Part shown: piece by piece, positions 36,151 through 44,652 of the stretch | Numbering within the stretch: the stretch's first letter is position 1 | Layout: the number at the start of each line of letters is the position of its first letter | Assembly (NCBI RefSeq): GCF_025917685.1 | Contig: NZ_CP089518.1 | Span: forward strand, 1,117,001-1,181,000 | Length of the DNA stretch: 64,000 nt | Direction: 5' to 3' | Origin: Bacillus cereus | GTDB taxonomy: Bacteria; Bacillota; Bacilli; Bacillales; Bacillaceae_G | The notes under the pieces: generated by a model | What the model was told of the DNA's origin: nothing | Databases searched by the model: none | What the model saw: only the letters and a program-made list of their open reading frames with translations | Program-made: the position numbers and the translations under genes

Positions 36151-36176
36151 GTACATCAACATTAATGTTGATGTAC
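36151..36176 (-). terminator. Terminator, perfect palindrome
   Basis: GTACATCAACATT/AATGTTGATGTAC is a perfect 26-base palindrome followed by T7 on the minus strand. It ends the transcript of the 43-codon gene and lies about 100 bases upstream of prsA. Confidence 0.75.
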
Positions 36177-36183
36177 GATGTAA

Positions 36184-36315
36184 TCAAAGGTGATCGGTTT
36201 TCTTAGAATATGCACGTTTTCCTTGCTGAATATTTTTTTGCTCTTGTTCATTTTTTTGAGTGCGCTTTGCATTATTATCGCGTGCTTTTTTGTCGTTATC
36301 GCTCGTATGTGGCAT
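36184..36315 (-). CDS. Small DUF3941-like protein
   Basis: 43 residues from the ATG at 36315 (GGAG with 9-base spacing). Strongly hydrophilic: 'MPHTSDNDKKARDNNAKR' and a C-terminal 'GKRAYSKKTDHL'. The pattern matches, from memory, DUF3941 proteins found in spore-forming bacilli. Function unknown. It is divergent from yitT; an unusually long alternative frame (to 36393) overlaps the yitT leader and is rejected. Confidence 0.7.
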   Translation of the reverse strand: MPHTSDNDKKARDNNAKRTQKNEQEQKNIQQGKRAYSKKTDHL

Positions 36316-36415
36316 ATGTATCAACTCCATTTCTAAACGTTGTATGTTTATCATTTCCTTTTTCGTAAAGACTATGTATAGCGGTGCATTCATGAATACT
36401 AAAGGTGGATTAGAA

Positions 36416-37273
36416 ATGGATTTGAAGCTGAATTATACGGAACTTATTAAGAAGTTAGTCGTTGTGATTATTGCAGGTTTATTAAATGCGATTGGGATGA
36501 ATTTATTTTTAACGCCAGCTAAAGTATATGCGAGTGGCTTTGCTGGATTATCTCAATTATTATCACAAATGTTAGGTGACTTTTTATCTATTCACATATC
36601 TACGGGTGTATTGTTTAGTTTATTTAATATTCCTGTCGTTATTTTAGCATGGAAAAAGGTTGGGAAGGCTTTTACATTTTTTAGTTTTCTTTGCGTTGTA
36701 TTTATGACTTTGTTTTTAGAAATTATCCCAGTTAGAGCGGTTTCGAACGATATCATATTGAATGCGATTTTTGGTGGTATTATTTCAGCGATTGGGGTAG
36801 GGATTGCTTTAAAGTGGGGTGCTTCTACAGGGGGCCTAGATATTATCGCCATGATTTTATCTAAAATAAAAGATAAGCCTGTCGGTACGTATTTTTTCTT
36901 CTTTAATGCACTTATCATTATCGCTGCTGGCTACGTATATGGATGGGAAAAGGCATTATATACTTTAGTCACTTTGTATGTATCAACGAGAATTATTGAT
37001 GCGATTCATACCCGTCACGTGAAGATTACGGCACTAATTGTTACAAAGAACGGGGGAGATGTGAGAAAAGCGATTCACTCTCGTTTAGTGAGAGGGATTA
37101 CAACTATACCAGCAACAGGTGCTTATACAAATGAAAATAAAGAAATGTTAATGATTGTTATTACTCGTTACGAGTTGTACGAATTAGAGAGGGTTATCAA
37201 ACAGGTGGACCCAGGTGCATTTACAAATATACTGCAAACGGTCGGTGTGTTTGGATTGTTTAGAAAAGATTAA
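36416..37273 (+). CDS. yitT: YitT family membrane protein (DUF161/DUF2179)
   Basis: 285 residues from the ATG at 36416 (AAAGGTGG, 7-base spacing). An N-terminal membrane domain of five or six helices (~10-195) is followed by a cytoplasmic DUF2179 domain (~200-285, 'RHVKITALIVTKNGGDVRKAI'). The family is widespread in Firmicutes; its function is not established, though small-ligand transport or sensing is suspected. It neighbours yitU, as in B. subtilis. Confidence 0.9.
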   Translation: MDLKLNYTELIKKLVVVIIAGLLNAIGMNLFLTPAKVYASGFAGLSQLLSQMLGDFLSIHISTGVLFSLFNIPVVILAWKKVGKAFTFFSFLCVVFMTLFLEIIPVRAVSNDIILNAIFGGIISAIGVGIALKWGASTGGLDIIAMILSKIKDKPVGTYFFFFNALIIIAAGYVYGWEKALYTLVTLYVSTRIIDAIHTRHVKITALIVTKNGGDVRKAIHSRLVRGITTIPATGAYTNENKEMLMIVITRYELYELERVIKQVDPGAFTNILQTVGVFGLFRKD

Positions 37274-37300
37274 AGAGGACCAAAGCTGGTCCTCTTTTTT
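37272..37300 (+). terminator. yitT terminator
   Basis: GAGGACCA-AAGC-TGGTCCTC stem followed by T6. Confidence 0.85.
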
Positions 37301-37496
37301 AATGCGAATTCGTAATGTTTTGCAATTGCTCCTGCATTTCACGTAGCTGAACTTTTTCAGCAGTTGAAGAGTTTGCATAAGCAGAGTGCAAAGAGTTTTT
37401 TGCTCTATAAACGAGTTCCTGTTGTTCAGCGCCACTTGAACAAGAAACGGCACTTGCAACAGCGTCTCTAGCTTGTTGGAATAGTAAGTTCCCCAT
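37299..37496 (-). CDS. DUF3813 family small protein
   Basis: A 65-residue helical protein, 'MGNLLFQQARDAVASAVSCSSGAEQQELVYRAKNSL...'. It matches DUF3813 (YitR-type) proteins of bacilli. The start codon follows the stop of the upstream 46-codon gene without any gap, and its ribosome site (TTTGGAGGGG) lies inside that gene, so the two are translationally linked. Function unknown. Confidence 0.75.
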   Translation of the reverse strand: MGNLLFQQARDAVASAVSCSSGAEQQELVYRAKNSLHSAYANSSTAEKVQLREMQEQLQNITNSH

Positions 37497-37637
37497 TTAA
37501 ACCCCTCCAAATGAAGAGTTACTTCTCGCTTTTTCTGCCTCAGCTAATGTACCTCTGTACGGGAATCTTGCATCATGCTTCATAACAGCATCGGCTCCTT
37601 GCTGGATAAAACGTTTTGATTTGTTCTTTTTACCCAT
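37497..37637 (-). CDS. Small conserved-looking protein, 46 residues
   Basis: ATG at 37637 with GGGGGT upstream; the product starts MGKKNKSKRFIQQGADAV and ends ARSNSSFGGV. Basic N-terminus, then an amphipathic helix. The TAA stop abuts the DUF3813 start. Short length, basic character and neighbourhood suggest a spore- or stress-related protein, but I do not recognise the family. It is too short for common gene-length cut-offs. Confidence 0.65.
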   Translation of the reverse strand: MGKKNKSKRFIQQGADAVMKHDARFPYRGTLAEAEKARSNSSFGGV

Positions 37638-37742
37638 TCGAAAAACCCCCTTTATTTAGCTGAAAACAATTGACGCGCTGACTTTTGCGTCTAATAATAG
37701 TATGAGCGTTTGGCGAGAAACTATAAGCAGGGAATTTTTAGA

Positions 37743-38552
37743 TTACAACCCAAGAACCTCTTCTAAATATAGAGCGATCCCATCTTCTTCATTCGTTAAT
37801 GTTGTATGATTTGCGAGTGATTTCAGCTCAGGAATTGCATTACCCATAGCGATGCCATGACCAGCAAATTCGATCATTTCAAAGTCGTTATCTTCATCAC
37901 CAAAAGCGATAATTCGCTCTTTGGGAATATTGTAATGACCTGAAATTTTTTGTAATCCGACAGCTTTATTTAATCCGCTTTTTACAATTTCAATAATTGG
38001 CCAAGGTGCCCCCCATTTTCTATGATCGATGACTTCAGCGTGCATATCTGTTAAATGCTGGCGAATGGCAGCGGAATGCTCGTCATGTGCATCGATTAAT
38101 AAGCAAGTTGGATGGTCGTTTAAAATATTTAATAAATCTCCTGTGAAAATCTTTGGAGAACCGAATTCGAAAATATGTTTTTTATCTTCATCAATTTCAC
38201 GGACATACACATCATCCATGACTTCAGCATAGACATTTTTCACGCCGAAATCAAAGCAAGCTCGGACGATTTCTTGCGCTGTTGAAAGTTCAAGAGGAGA
38301 GTGATGTGTTCCCCAACTTGAATCAAGTGGGTGATGCACGTAAGCGCCGTTAAAGTTTACGATTGGTGTGTTAAGGCTAAGTTCTTTATAATAATCGTAA
38401 CTAGCGCGGAATGGACGCCCTGTTGAAATAACAACAATATGTCCTTGTTCTTTTGCTTTTGCAATTGTGTTTTTAGTTCTTGGAGAAATTATTTTGTTGT
38501 CTGTTAATAAAGTTCCGTCTAAGTCTAATGCGATTAAATGTTGTTTATTCAT
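37743..38552 (-). CDS. yitU: HAD superfamily Cof-type phosphatase YitU
   Basis: 269 residues. HAD motif I DLDGTLL (Asp nucleophile at residue 10), motif II STGRP, the motif III lysine (K197 region) and motif IV 'FGDEDNDFEMIEFAG' are all present, with a C2B cap between them. It dephosphorylates small metabolites; relatives act on flavin precursors or sugar phosphates. Same gene order as B. subtilis yitT-yitU. Confidence 0.9.
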   Translation of the reverse strand: MNKQHLIALDLDGTLLTDNKIISPRTKNTIAKAKEQGHIVVISTGRPFRASYDYYKELSLNTPIVNFNGAYVHHPLDSSWGTHHSPLELSTAQEIVRACFDFGVKNVYAEVMDDVYVREIDEDKKHIFEFGSPKIFTGDLLNILNDHPTCLLIDAHDEHSAAIRQHLTDMHAEVIDHRKWGAPWPIIEIVKSGLNKAVGLQKISGHYNIPKERIIAFGDEDNDFEMIEFAGHGIAMGNAIPELKSLANHTTLTNEEDGIALYLEEVLGL

Positions 38553-38855
38553 AATTTCACCTCTTATAATAATTTTTTTGTTTCTATCTGTATTTCCGTT
38601 TTTAATATGCAGAAATAAGAGGTTAGACTGGGTGAAACTACTGTAAATGAAAGTTTCACTATATATCCATCTTACGTCGCGAAGCGCTGTGGTGTCTACT
38701 ATTTCTCATTGGAAATTAGGAAAAGTCAACATCTTTTTAGAAAGTTCAAACAATGTTTCTTTCATTATGTATAATTTGTGAAAGGGGTTACATTGTTTGA
38801 ACGATGCGACTTATAATGAACATGTAATCTTCTCGTATATGTTTGACTCTCCTTT
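38553..38855. other. Intergenic region between yitU and yjzC with no assigned gene
   Basis: It contains an inverted repeat GTGAAACT...AGTTTCAC near 38632-38660, whose right part (AAGTTTCACTATAT) resembles the end of the bcr-like repeats. There is a possible promoter TTACAT-18-TATAAT near 38788-38817. No coding sequence with a ribosome site was found. Confidence 0.4.
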
Positions 38856-38893
38856 GAAACTGGCCTAAAGTAGGTTGGTTTCTTTTTTTTCAA
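38818..38893 (+). ncRNA. Candidate small RNA ending in a terminator
   Basis: A promoter-like TTACAT-18-TATAAT ends near 38817, and an 11-pair stem with GU pairs (38857-38867 with 38873-38883) followed by T8 (38884-38891) lies ~70 bases on. There is no open frame between them. It may be a short regulatory RNA or an orphan terminator. Confidence 0.35.
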
Positions 38894-39042
38894 CAAATAT
38901 GTCAATAATTCCTGCTTAAGCTTGTGTAATTATATATATGTGCATGAGTAAACGGTAGTACTTGTTTCCTAAACATGACAGAAAAGCTTTCTTTTAAAAT
39001 GGATATACTAATGAGGCAAGACGTCATGGAAGGAGAATGGAA

Positions 39043-39222
39043 ATGGGACAAAATCGCAGGTTTCGTTCAGGGCAAAAAGCGCCAAATGATGGCATTTATG
39101 TAGAAATTGGTGAAACGGGAAGTATGGTGAAAGATCCACAAATGGTGAAATTAACTGCCGGGGATAGGTTCCCAGAGAACACAAATCATAACCGTCAGTG
39201 GACATATAAAAGAAAACCGTAA
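39043..39222 (+). CDS. yjzC: YjzC family small protein
   Basis: 59 residues from the ATG at 39043 (GGAGA upstream). 'MGQNRRFRSGQKAPNDGIYVEIGETG' and the end 'NRQWTYKRKP' are diagnostic of YjzC, a compact protein common in bacilli with unknown role. A terminator follows directly, so it is transcribed alone. Confidence 0.88.
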   Translation: MGQNRRFRSGQKAPNDGIYVEIGETGSMVKDPQMVKLTAGDRFPENTNHNRQWTYKRKP

Positions 39223-39225
39223 CAG

Positions 39226-39253
39226 AAGCCGCAATCGTTATTGCGGCTTTTTT
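39226..39253 (+). terminator. yjzC terminator
   Basis: AAGCCGCAAT pairs with ATTGCGGCTT with a 4-base loop, followed by T6. Confidence 0.85.
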
Positions 39254-39320
39254 GCTTAGAAAAATGAATGTTACTTTTTGCATTTTCCAATAATAAGTTT
39301 GAAATACATAAGCAAAATTA

Positions 39321-39375
39321 TTGTATAAAAAAGTCAGTTGGCGTATAATCAAATCAAAGGTCAAAGAAAGTCAAA
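39321..39375 (+). promoter_or_regulatory. clpB promoter with CtsR operator
   Basis: TTGTAT (39321-39326), 17 bases, TATAAT (39344-39349). The CtsR site GGTCAAAGAAAGTCAAA (39359-39375) is a perfect tandem heptad repeat at the transcription start, so CtsR would block initiation until heat or protein stress. Confidence 0.88.
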
Positions 39376-39394
39376 CGTTTGGAGGACGGTAAAG

Positions 39395-41995
39395 ATGGAC
39401 TTAAATCAAATGACAACGAAAACACAGGAAGCGATTATGAGTGCTCAGTCTTTAGCGGTATCTCATCATCATCAAGAAGTAGATACTGTTCATCTATTGC
39501 TTACGTTATTAGAGCAGCAAGACGGATTGGCAGTACGTATTTTTCAAAAAATGAATGTCGATATAGAAGCGTTAAAGCAAGGCGCCGAAAGTTTAATTAA
39601 GAAAAAGCCTTCTGTAACTGGAAGCGGGGCAGAGGCTGGGAAATTATATGTAACCGGTGCTTTGCAACAACTGCTTGTAAGAGCAGGGAAAGAAGCAGAG
39701 AAATTGCAGGATGATTACATTTCAATCGAACATGTATTGCTTGCTTTTTCTGAAGAGAAAGGCGATATAAATCAATTATTTACGAGATTTCATATTACGA
39801 AAGATAACTTATTACAGTCTTTAATGACAGTTCGGGGGAATCAGAGAGTGACTAGTCAAAATCCAGAAGCAACTTATGAAGCGTTAGAAAAATATGGACG
39901 TGATTTAGTGGCTGAAGTGAGAGCAGGGAAAATTGATCCTGTAATTGGCCGAGATAGTGAGATTCGCCGCGTGATCCGCATTCTTTCACGCAAAACGAAA
40001 AACAACCCTGTTTTAATTGGTGAGCCAGGTGTTGGTAAAACAGCAATCGTTGAAGGATTAGCGCAACGTATTGTGAAAAAGGATGTCCCAGAAGGATTAA
40101 AAGATAGAACAATCTTCGCTTTAGATATGAGTGCACTTGTGGCCGGAGCAAAATTCCGCGGTGAGTTTGAAGAGCGTCTGCAAGCTGTATTAAATGAAAT
40201 TAAAAAGAGTGAAGGGCGTATTTTATTATTCATTGATGAACTTCATACAATCGTCGGTGCTGGTAAAACAGAAGGAGCGATGGATGCAGGGAATATGTTA
40301 AAACCGATGCTAGCTCGTGGTGAACTGCATTGTATCGGGGCAACGACGCTCGATGAATATCGTAAATATATCGAGAAAGATCCAGCGTTAGAAAGACGTT
40401 TCCAACAAGTATTAGCAGAAGAGCCAACTGTTGAGGATACAATTTCAATTTTACGTGGTTTAAAAGAGCGTTTTGAGATTTATCACGGTGTAAATATTCA
40501 TGACCGTGCAATTGTAGCGGCATCGGTTTTATCAGATCGATATATTTCAGATCGTTTCTTACCCGATAAAGCAATTGACCTTGTCGATGAAGCCTGTGCA
40601 ACAATCCGAACAGAAATTGATTCTATGCCAACAGAATTAGATGAAGTAACGCGTCGTATTATGCAATTAGAAATTGAAGAAGCTGCCCTTGGGAAAGAAA
40701 AGGACTTTGGTAGCCAAGAACGCCTAAAAACATTACAACGTGAATTATCGGACTTAAAAGAAGTTGCAAGCGGTATGAGAGCGAAATGGGAGAAGGAAAA
40801 AGAAGACATTCACAAAGTTCGTGACTTACGTGAACATTTAGAACGCTTGCGCCGTGAGTTAGAAGAAGCAGAAGGCAATTACGATTTAAACAAAGCGGCT
40901 GAACTTCGCCACGGAAAAATTCCAGCTATCGAAAAAGAGTTAAAAGAATCGGAAGAAATGGGTGCGCATAATAAACAAGAAAATCGCTTATTACGTGAGG
41001 AAGTAAGTGAAGAAGAAATTGCAGATATTGTTTCACGCTGGACTGGTATTCCTGTCGCAAAACTCGTTGAAGGTGAACGTGAGAAATTATTACGTCTAGA
41101 ACAAATTTTATCAGAGCGTGTTATCGGTCAAGAGGAAGCGGTAAGCCTTGTATCAGATGCAGTACTTCGTGCTCGCGCTGGAATTAAAGATCCGAATCGT
41201 CCAATTGGTTCATTTATTTTCTTAGGACCTACAGGTGTTGGTAAAACTGAGCTTGCAAAAACGTTAGCACAAACGTTATTTGACAGTGAAGAGCAAATGA
41301 TTCGTATCGATATGTCTGAGTACATGGAAAAACACGCAGTGTCACGCTTAATTGGTGCGCCTCCTGGATATGTGGGATATGAAGAGGGCGGACAATTAAC
41401 AGAAGCAGTAAGACGTAAACCGTATTCTGTTATTTTGTTAGACGAAATCGAAAAGGCGCATCCAGAAGTATTCAACATTTTATTACAAATGTTAGACGAT
41501 GGACGCATTACAGATTCACAAGGACGTACAGTAGACTTTAAAAATACGGTTATTATTATGACTTCAAATATTGGATCTGCTCACTTATTAGAAGGGCTAG
41601 AAGAAGATGGCTCTATTAAAGAAGAGTCAAGAGAACTTGTAATGGGACAATTAAGAGGACATTTCCGACCAGAATTCTTAAACCGTGTCGATGAAATTAT
41701 TTTATTCAAACCTCTTACAAGGAATGAAATTAAAGGTATTGTTGATAAGATTGTACAAGAATTACAAGGGCGTTTAGCAGATCGCCACATTACAGTAGAA
41801 TTAACGGAATCTGCAAAAGAATTTGTTGTAGAAGCTGGATTCGATCCGATGTACGGAGCTCGTCCCTTAAAACGATACGTACAACGTCAGGTGGAAACGA
41901 GATTAGCGAGAGAATTAATTGCAGGAACGATTACTGATAATAGTCACGTAGTTATTGATGTAGCAAATAATGAGTTAGTCGTTCATGTGCAATAA
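39395..41995 (+). CDS. clpB: ClpB disaggregase (Hsp100 chaperone)
   Basis: 866 residues from the ATG at 39395 (GGAGG, 9-base spacing). Clp N-terminal repeats ~1-145, first AAA+ module with Walker A GEPGVGKT near 209, coiled-coil middle domain ~410-525, second AAA+ with GPTGVGKT near 611, and a C-terminal D2-small domain. No ClpP-binding loop is expected; together with DnaK it rescues aggregated proteins. B. subtilis lacks clpB, so this is a B. cereus-type feature. CtsR-controlled. Confidence 0.97.
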   Translation: MDLNQMTTKTQEAIMSAQSLAVSHHHQEVDTVHLLLTLLEQQDGLAVRIFQKMNVDIEALKQGAESLIKKKPSVTGSGAEAGKLYVTGALQQLLVRAGKEAEKLQDDYISIEHVLLAFSEEKGDINQLFTRFHITKDNLLQSLMTVRGNQRVTSQNPEATYEALEKYGRDLVAEVRAGKIDPVIGRDSEIRRVIRILSRKTKNNPVLIGEPGVGKTAIVEGLAQRIVKKDVPEGLKDRTIFALDMSALVAGAKFRGEFEERLQAVLNEIKKSEGRILLFIDELHTIVGAGKTEGAMDAGNMLKPMLARGELHCIGATTLDEYRKYIEKDPALERRFQQVLAEEPTVEDTISILRGLKERFEIYHGVNIHDRAIVAASVLSDRYISDRFLPDKAIDLVDEACATIRTEIDSMPTELDEVTRRIMQLEIEEAALGKEKDFGSQERLKTLQRELSDLKEVASGMRAKWEKEKEDIHKVRDLREHLERLRRELEEAEGNYDLNKAAELRHGKIPAIEKELKESEEMGAHNKQENRLLREEVSEEEIADIVSRWTGIPVAKLVEGEREKLLRLEQILSERVIGQEEAVSLVSDAVLRARAGIKDPNRPIGSFIFLGPTGVGKTELAKTLAQTLFDSEEQMIRIDMSEYMEKHAVSRLIGAPPGYVGYEEGGQLTEAVRRKPYSVILLDEIEKAHPEVFNILLQMLDDGRITDSQGRTVDFKNTVIIMTSNIGSAHLLEGLEEDGSIKEESRELVMGQLRGHFRPEFLNRVDEIILFKPLTRNEIKGIVDKIVQELQGRLADRHITVELTESAKEFVVEAGFDPMYGARPLKRYVQRQVETRLARELIAGTITDNSHVVIDVANNELVVHVQ

Positions 41996-42000
41996 AAATA

Positions 42001-42037
42001 AAAAAAGAGTTCGGATAAAATCCGGACTCTTTTTTTA
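42001..42037. terminator. Bidirectional terminator (clpB / yjzD)
   Basis: AAAAGAGTTCGGAT pairs with ATCCGGACTCTTTT, with A- and T-tracts on both sides. Confidence 0.85.
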
Positions 42038-42217
42038 GTGTTGTTCTACTGGCTCGTTTGGAATCGTAGCTGAAATCGCTAGTACTAATACAGCAAGAAC
42101 AACTGAGAAAATAGACGCTTGGTTAAAATCGTATGTACCGCCAGTCATAGAACCGATTACATAGCTCATCATATGTACAAGCGCGAACGACCAAATTAAT
42201 GCCCAAATGAAACGCAT
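42035..42217 (-). CDS. yjzD: YjzD family membrane protein (DUF2929)
   Basis: A 60-residue protein with two membrane helices (~1-22 and ~36-52) and AGAGGTG before the ATG. Sequence and position next to yjaU/yjaV/comZ/fabH match YjzD/DUF2929 of bacilli. Function unknown. Confidence 0.85.
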   Translation of the reverse strand: MRFIWALIWSFALVHMMSYVIGSMTGGTYDFNQASIFSVVLAVLVLAISATIPNEPVEQH

Positions 42218-42373
42218 ATTTTACACCTCTATTCGTTCAATCTGTCCTTATTGTAACACAATTGAAAAAAGAATATAGAAAAATATTTGTAGATTTTTCA
42301 ACGCAAATTTGCATTCTGTTCATACATTATAAAAGAGTACTTTTATACGTTTAGAAAATAAGGCGGGGGAAAA

Positions 42374-43108
42374 ATGAGTATTACGGAACGTTTTTTTTAC
42401 TTAGAAAAAGAACCATGTGTAATTTATTTACCGGAAAAGCCAAATGGATTTTCTGTTATGCTCCTAGGAGATTATAACTATTTTATTGAGAATGGTACAA
42501 GTTTATGGACACAGCATGCGGGAAAATCTTATTTTTTACATGGCCTTATTGAGGAAGGCTACACGGTCTTTTCTTCTAATTTATATGGAAGACACTGGGG
42601 GAATGACCAATCTGTTCGCCTAGCGAAACGTTTATATGATGTTGTTTTGAGAAAAGAGACATTAAATACGAAAATGCACATTATGGCAGATGGTATGGGT
42701 GCGCTTGTAGCGCTTGAAATGATGAACAAATACCCTGAAAGTATACGTTCTGTCATTATGTTAAATCCGTGTTTAGATTTGCCAGAATATGTGGAGTTCG
42801 AAAAAGAGCATAAGTTTTTTTACAAAAGATTAGTGAAGGAATTAAGTTTGGCGTATGATTCCAAAGAAGAAGAATTAGAATCAAAAATAAATAAGAAATC
42901 ATTTACGCTTCTTCCGTCTTGTGTACCCGTTAAAATTTTCGTATCAACACAAGAAAAAAGAGGAAGAAAACAATTGTTACGTAAATACGAGAAAATGAGG
43001 CAATTAAATCAATGCGATACTTCTGTCTTATTCCATCTCCAAGATGTGAAATATAAAATGGTTAGACAAACGACGGATTTCTTTAAAAAATATGAAGAAG
43101 AATTGTGA
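42374..43108 (+). CDS. yjaU: Alpha/beta-hydrolase-fold protein YjaU-like, nucleophile serine missing
   Basis: A 244-residue protein with the alpha/beta hydrolase strand order ('FSVMLLGDYNYF', 'YTVFSSNLYGRHWG', 'KMHIMADGMGALVALEMM', 'VKIFVSTQEK'). The nucleophile elbow reads A-D-G-M-G near residues 111-115 rather than G-x-S-x-G, so hydrolase activity is doubtful. Position matches B. subtilis yjaU. It precedes the epimerase-like yjaV by ~55 bases and probably shares its transcript. Confidence 0.7.
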   Translation: MSITERFFYLEKEPCVIYLPEKPNGFSVMLLGDYNYFIENGTSLWTQHAGKSYFLHGLIEEGYTVFSSNLYGRHWGNDQSVRLAKRLYDVVLRKETLNTKMHIMADGMGALVALEMMNKYPESIRSVIMLNPCLDLPEYVEFEKEHKFFYKRLVKELSLAYDSKEEELESKINKKSFTLLPSCVPVKIFVSTQEKRGRKQLLRKYEKMRQLNQCDTSVLFHLQDVKYKMVRQTTDFFKKYEEEL

Positions 43109-43164
43109 AGCTCCCATATACATAAATGAGGAGCTATTTGTTTCAAGGGGAAAGGGTTGGTGGT

Positions 43165-44010
43165 ATGAAACGCGTGCTAATTGTGGGTGCACTTACGTTT
43201 GTAGGTTATCACCTTGTGAATAAAATGATTGCAGAAGAAGTAGAAGTATATGGTCTTGATTTTGATGAATTTGATAGTATGACAAAAATTAATGAAGAGA
43301 AATTATTGTTGATTGGGCGAAATGCGTTATTTACGTACTATTCCATAAGGGATGAAGACGGATGGCGATCGGTAGAGGAAGAGAGTTTCGATACAGTTTA
43401 TTTTTGTTTGTATGAGCCGAATCAGCAAAGTGGCTTTCGGAATGAAAGAGTCATATTACAATATTTAAAACGAATCGTAAGAATGTGTGAAAAAAATAAA
43501 GTAAAGTTAAATCTAATTTCTTCTATTGAAATAGGAAGCGCTGAAGAATCCGAAAACAAACGCCTGTTTTCGAAAGTGGAAGAAGGATTGAAAAAAGGAG
43601 AATTACAATATAGTGCATATCGAGTTCCTACAGTATATGGGCCATGGCAACCGTCGTTTATGATGTATCATCAGCTCATTTTATCAGAACTCGATGAAAA
43701 AGAGTGCCATTGTATAAGTGGAGAAAAAGGAAGGGATTTACTTTACGTTGAAGATGTATGTGAATACTTATGGGAAAATGGAATGAATGTAAAGCACCTC
43801 GGTATATATAATTTACTTAGTGGAAAAGAAGCATTATGGGAAAAAGGTATGAGCCTTTTACATGCAGATGGTAAGGTAAACAAAAAAGATGAGCATATAA
43901 GAAATGAAGCGGTAGAGATTGTTTCTCTTAAAAGAAATACGCCGTTAGAATTTGGTTTAAATAAACAATTGGCACATATGAAAAAATATAAAGAGTTATA
44001 CGAAGGGTAG
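43165..44010 (+). CDS. yjaV: NAD(P)-dependent epimerase/SDR-like protein YjaV
   Basis: 281 residues from the ATG at 43165 (AAAGGG, 8-base spacing). An extended-SDR Rossmann start 'VLIVGALTFVGYHL' has a degenerate glycine motif (G-x-x-T-x-x-G). 'YSAYRVPTVYGPWQPS' near 170 corresponds to the substrate part of nucleotide-sugar epimerases; the usual YxxxK is not clear. It may be a non-enzymatic or altered dehydrogenase. Position matches B. subtilis yjaV. Confidence 0.75.
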   Translation: MKRVLIVGALTFVGYHLVNKMIAEEVEVYGLDFDEFDSMTKINEEKLLLIGRNALFTYYSIRDEDGWRSVEEESFDTVYFCLYEPNQQSGFRNERVILQYLKRIVRMCEKNKVKLNLISSIEIGSAEESENKRLFSKVEEGLKKGELQYSAYRVPTVYGPWQPSFMMYHQLILSELDEKECHCISGEKGRDLLYVEDVCEYLWENGMNVKHLGIYNLLSGKEALWEKGMSLLHADGKVNKKDEHIRNEAVEIVSLKRNTPLEFGLNKQLAHMKKYKELYEG

Positions 44011-44073
44011 TGCACGTGTTACACTATTGTATGGACTATAAATTTAAATTTTTATTGGAGAGGAAGAGCATAT

Positions 44074-44250
44074 ATGAACGAAAAAAGCATGCAATTTTTA
44101 CAAATCGCAATGAAGCATTTACCAGAAGCTAAGGCAATTTTAGATGATAATGGAATTGCACTTGATATGGAGAAAGCACAGCCTGTGTTAGAGCTATTGA
44201 TGAAAGTAATGAGCGAAGCATATGAGCTTGGGAAAGCTGATAAAGAATAA
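44074..44250 (+). CDS. comZ: ComZ, negative regulator of comG
   Basis: A 58-residue protein with GGAGAGGAAGAG before the ATG: 'MNEKSMQFLQIAMKHLPEAK' and '…MSEAYELGKADKE', a close match to B. subtilis ComZ. In B. subtilis ComZ lowers expression of the late competence operon comG. Its 3' end and downstream terminator are partly duplicated about 140 bases further on (see repeat). Confidence 0.9.
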   Translation: MNEKSMQFLQIAMKHLPEAKAILDDNGIALDMEKAQPVLELLMKVMSEAYELGKADKE

Positions 44251-44276
44251 AAAAACCTTCTTTTTTGAGAGGGAAA

Positions 44277-44325
44277 GAGGCTCAAGCCGTATGTAGAAGC
44301 GGTAAGGGCCTTTTTTTGTTTCGAG
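44277..44325 (+). terminator. comZ terminator (first copy)
   Basis: AGGCTC pairs with GGGCCT, with an inner CCG/CGG stem, followed by T7. A second, similar terminator lies at 44412-44456 in the duplicated unit. Confidence 0.65.
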
Positions 44326-44411
44326 CGAGGTAAGGCCAGAGCGGTGATGAGGAGAAGGTCTTAGTTTTGAAGGGGAACTGATAAAGAATTAACCCGTCTT
44401 TTGGAGGGGAG

Positions 44412-44456
44412 GAGGCTCAAGCTGTGAGTAGAAGCGGTAAGGGCCTTTTTGTTTTG
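44412..44456 (+). terminator. Duplicated terminator (second copy)
   Basis: Same AGGCTC/GGGCCT outer stem as the copy at 44277, followed by T5GT4. Confidence 0.6.
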
Positions 44457-44579
44457 AGCGAAGTAAGGATAAGGTGATGGAATAATTTGTATTTCGAAAT
44501 GGCAGGGATTTTTCTGTTTCTTTTAATGAAAAATAAAGTTGGTAATACGCCGTCTTTATTTTTTAGCTGAAATATATTC

Positions 44580-44625
44580 TAGACAAAAGTACATTTATGT
44601 TTTAAAATTAGTACCAAGTCATAAT
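44580..44625 (+). promoter_or_regulatory. fabH-fabF promoter with FapR operator
   Basis: TAGACA (44580-44585), 17 bases, TAAAAT (44603-44608). ATTAGTACCAAGTCATAAT (44607-44625) fits FapR sites of the form TTAGTACCTRRTACTAA and overlaps the -10. FapR represses fatty-acid genes until malonyl-CoA rises. Confidence 0.75.
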
Positions 44626-44652
44626 AATTGATATAAAACGGAGGGCTGCGAT

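Larger units (their letters stand above)
44237..44485 (+). repeat. Imperfect tandem duplication behind comZ
   Basis: The end of comZ (CTGATAAAGAATAA at 44237) and the following terminator region (AGGCTCAAGC...AAGGGCC, 44278) recur at 44378 and 44413, 135-141 bases later. Both copies contain a GAGCGA(A/G)GTAAGG tail. The second copy carries only the last few comZ codons. Confidence 0.75.
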
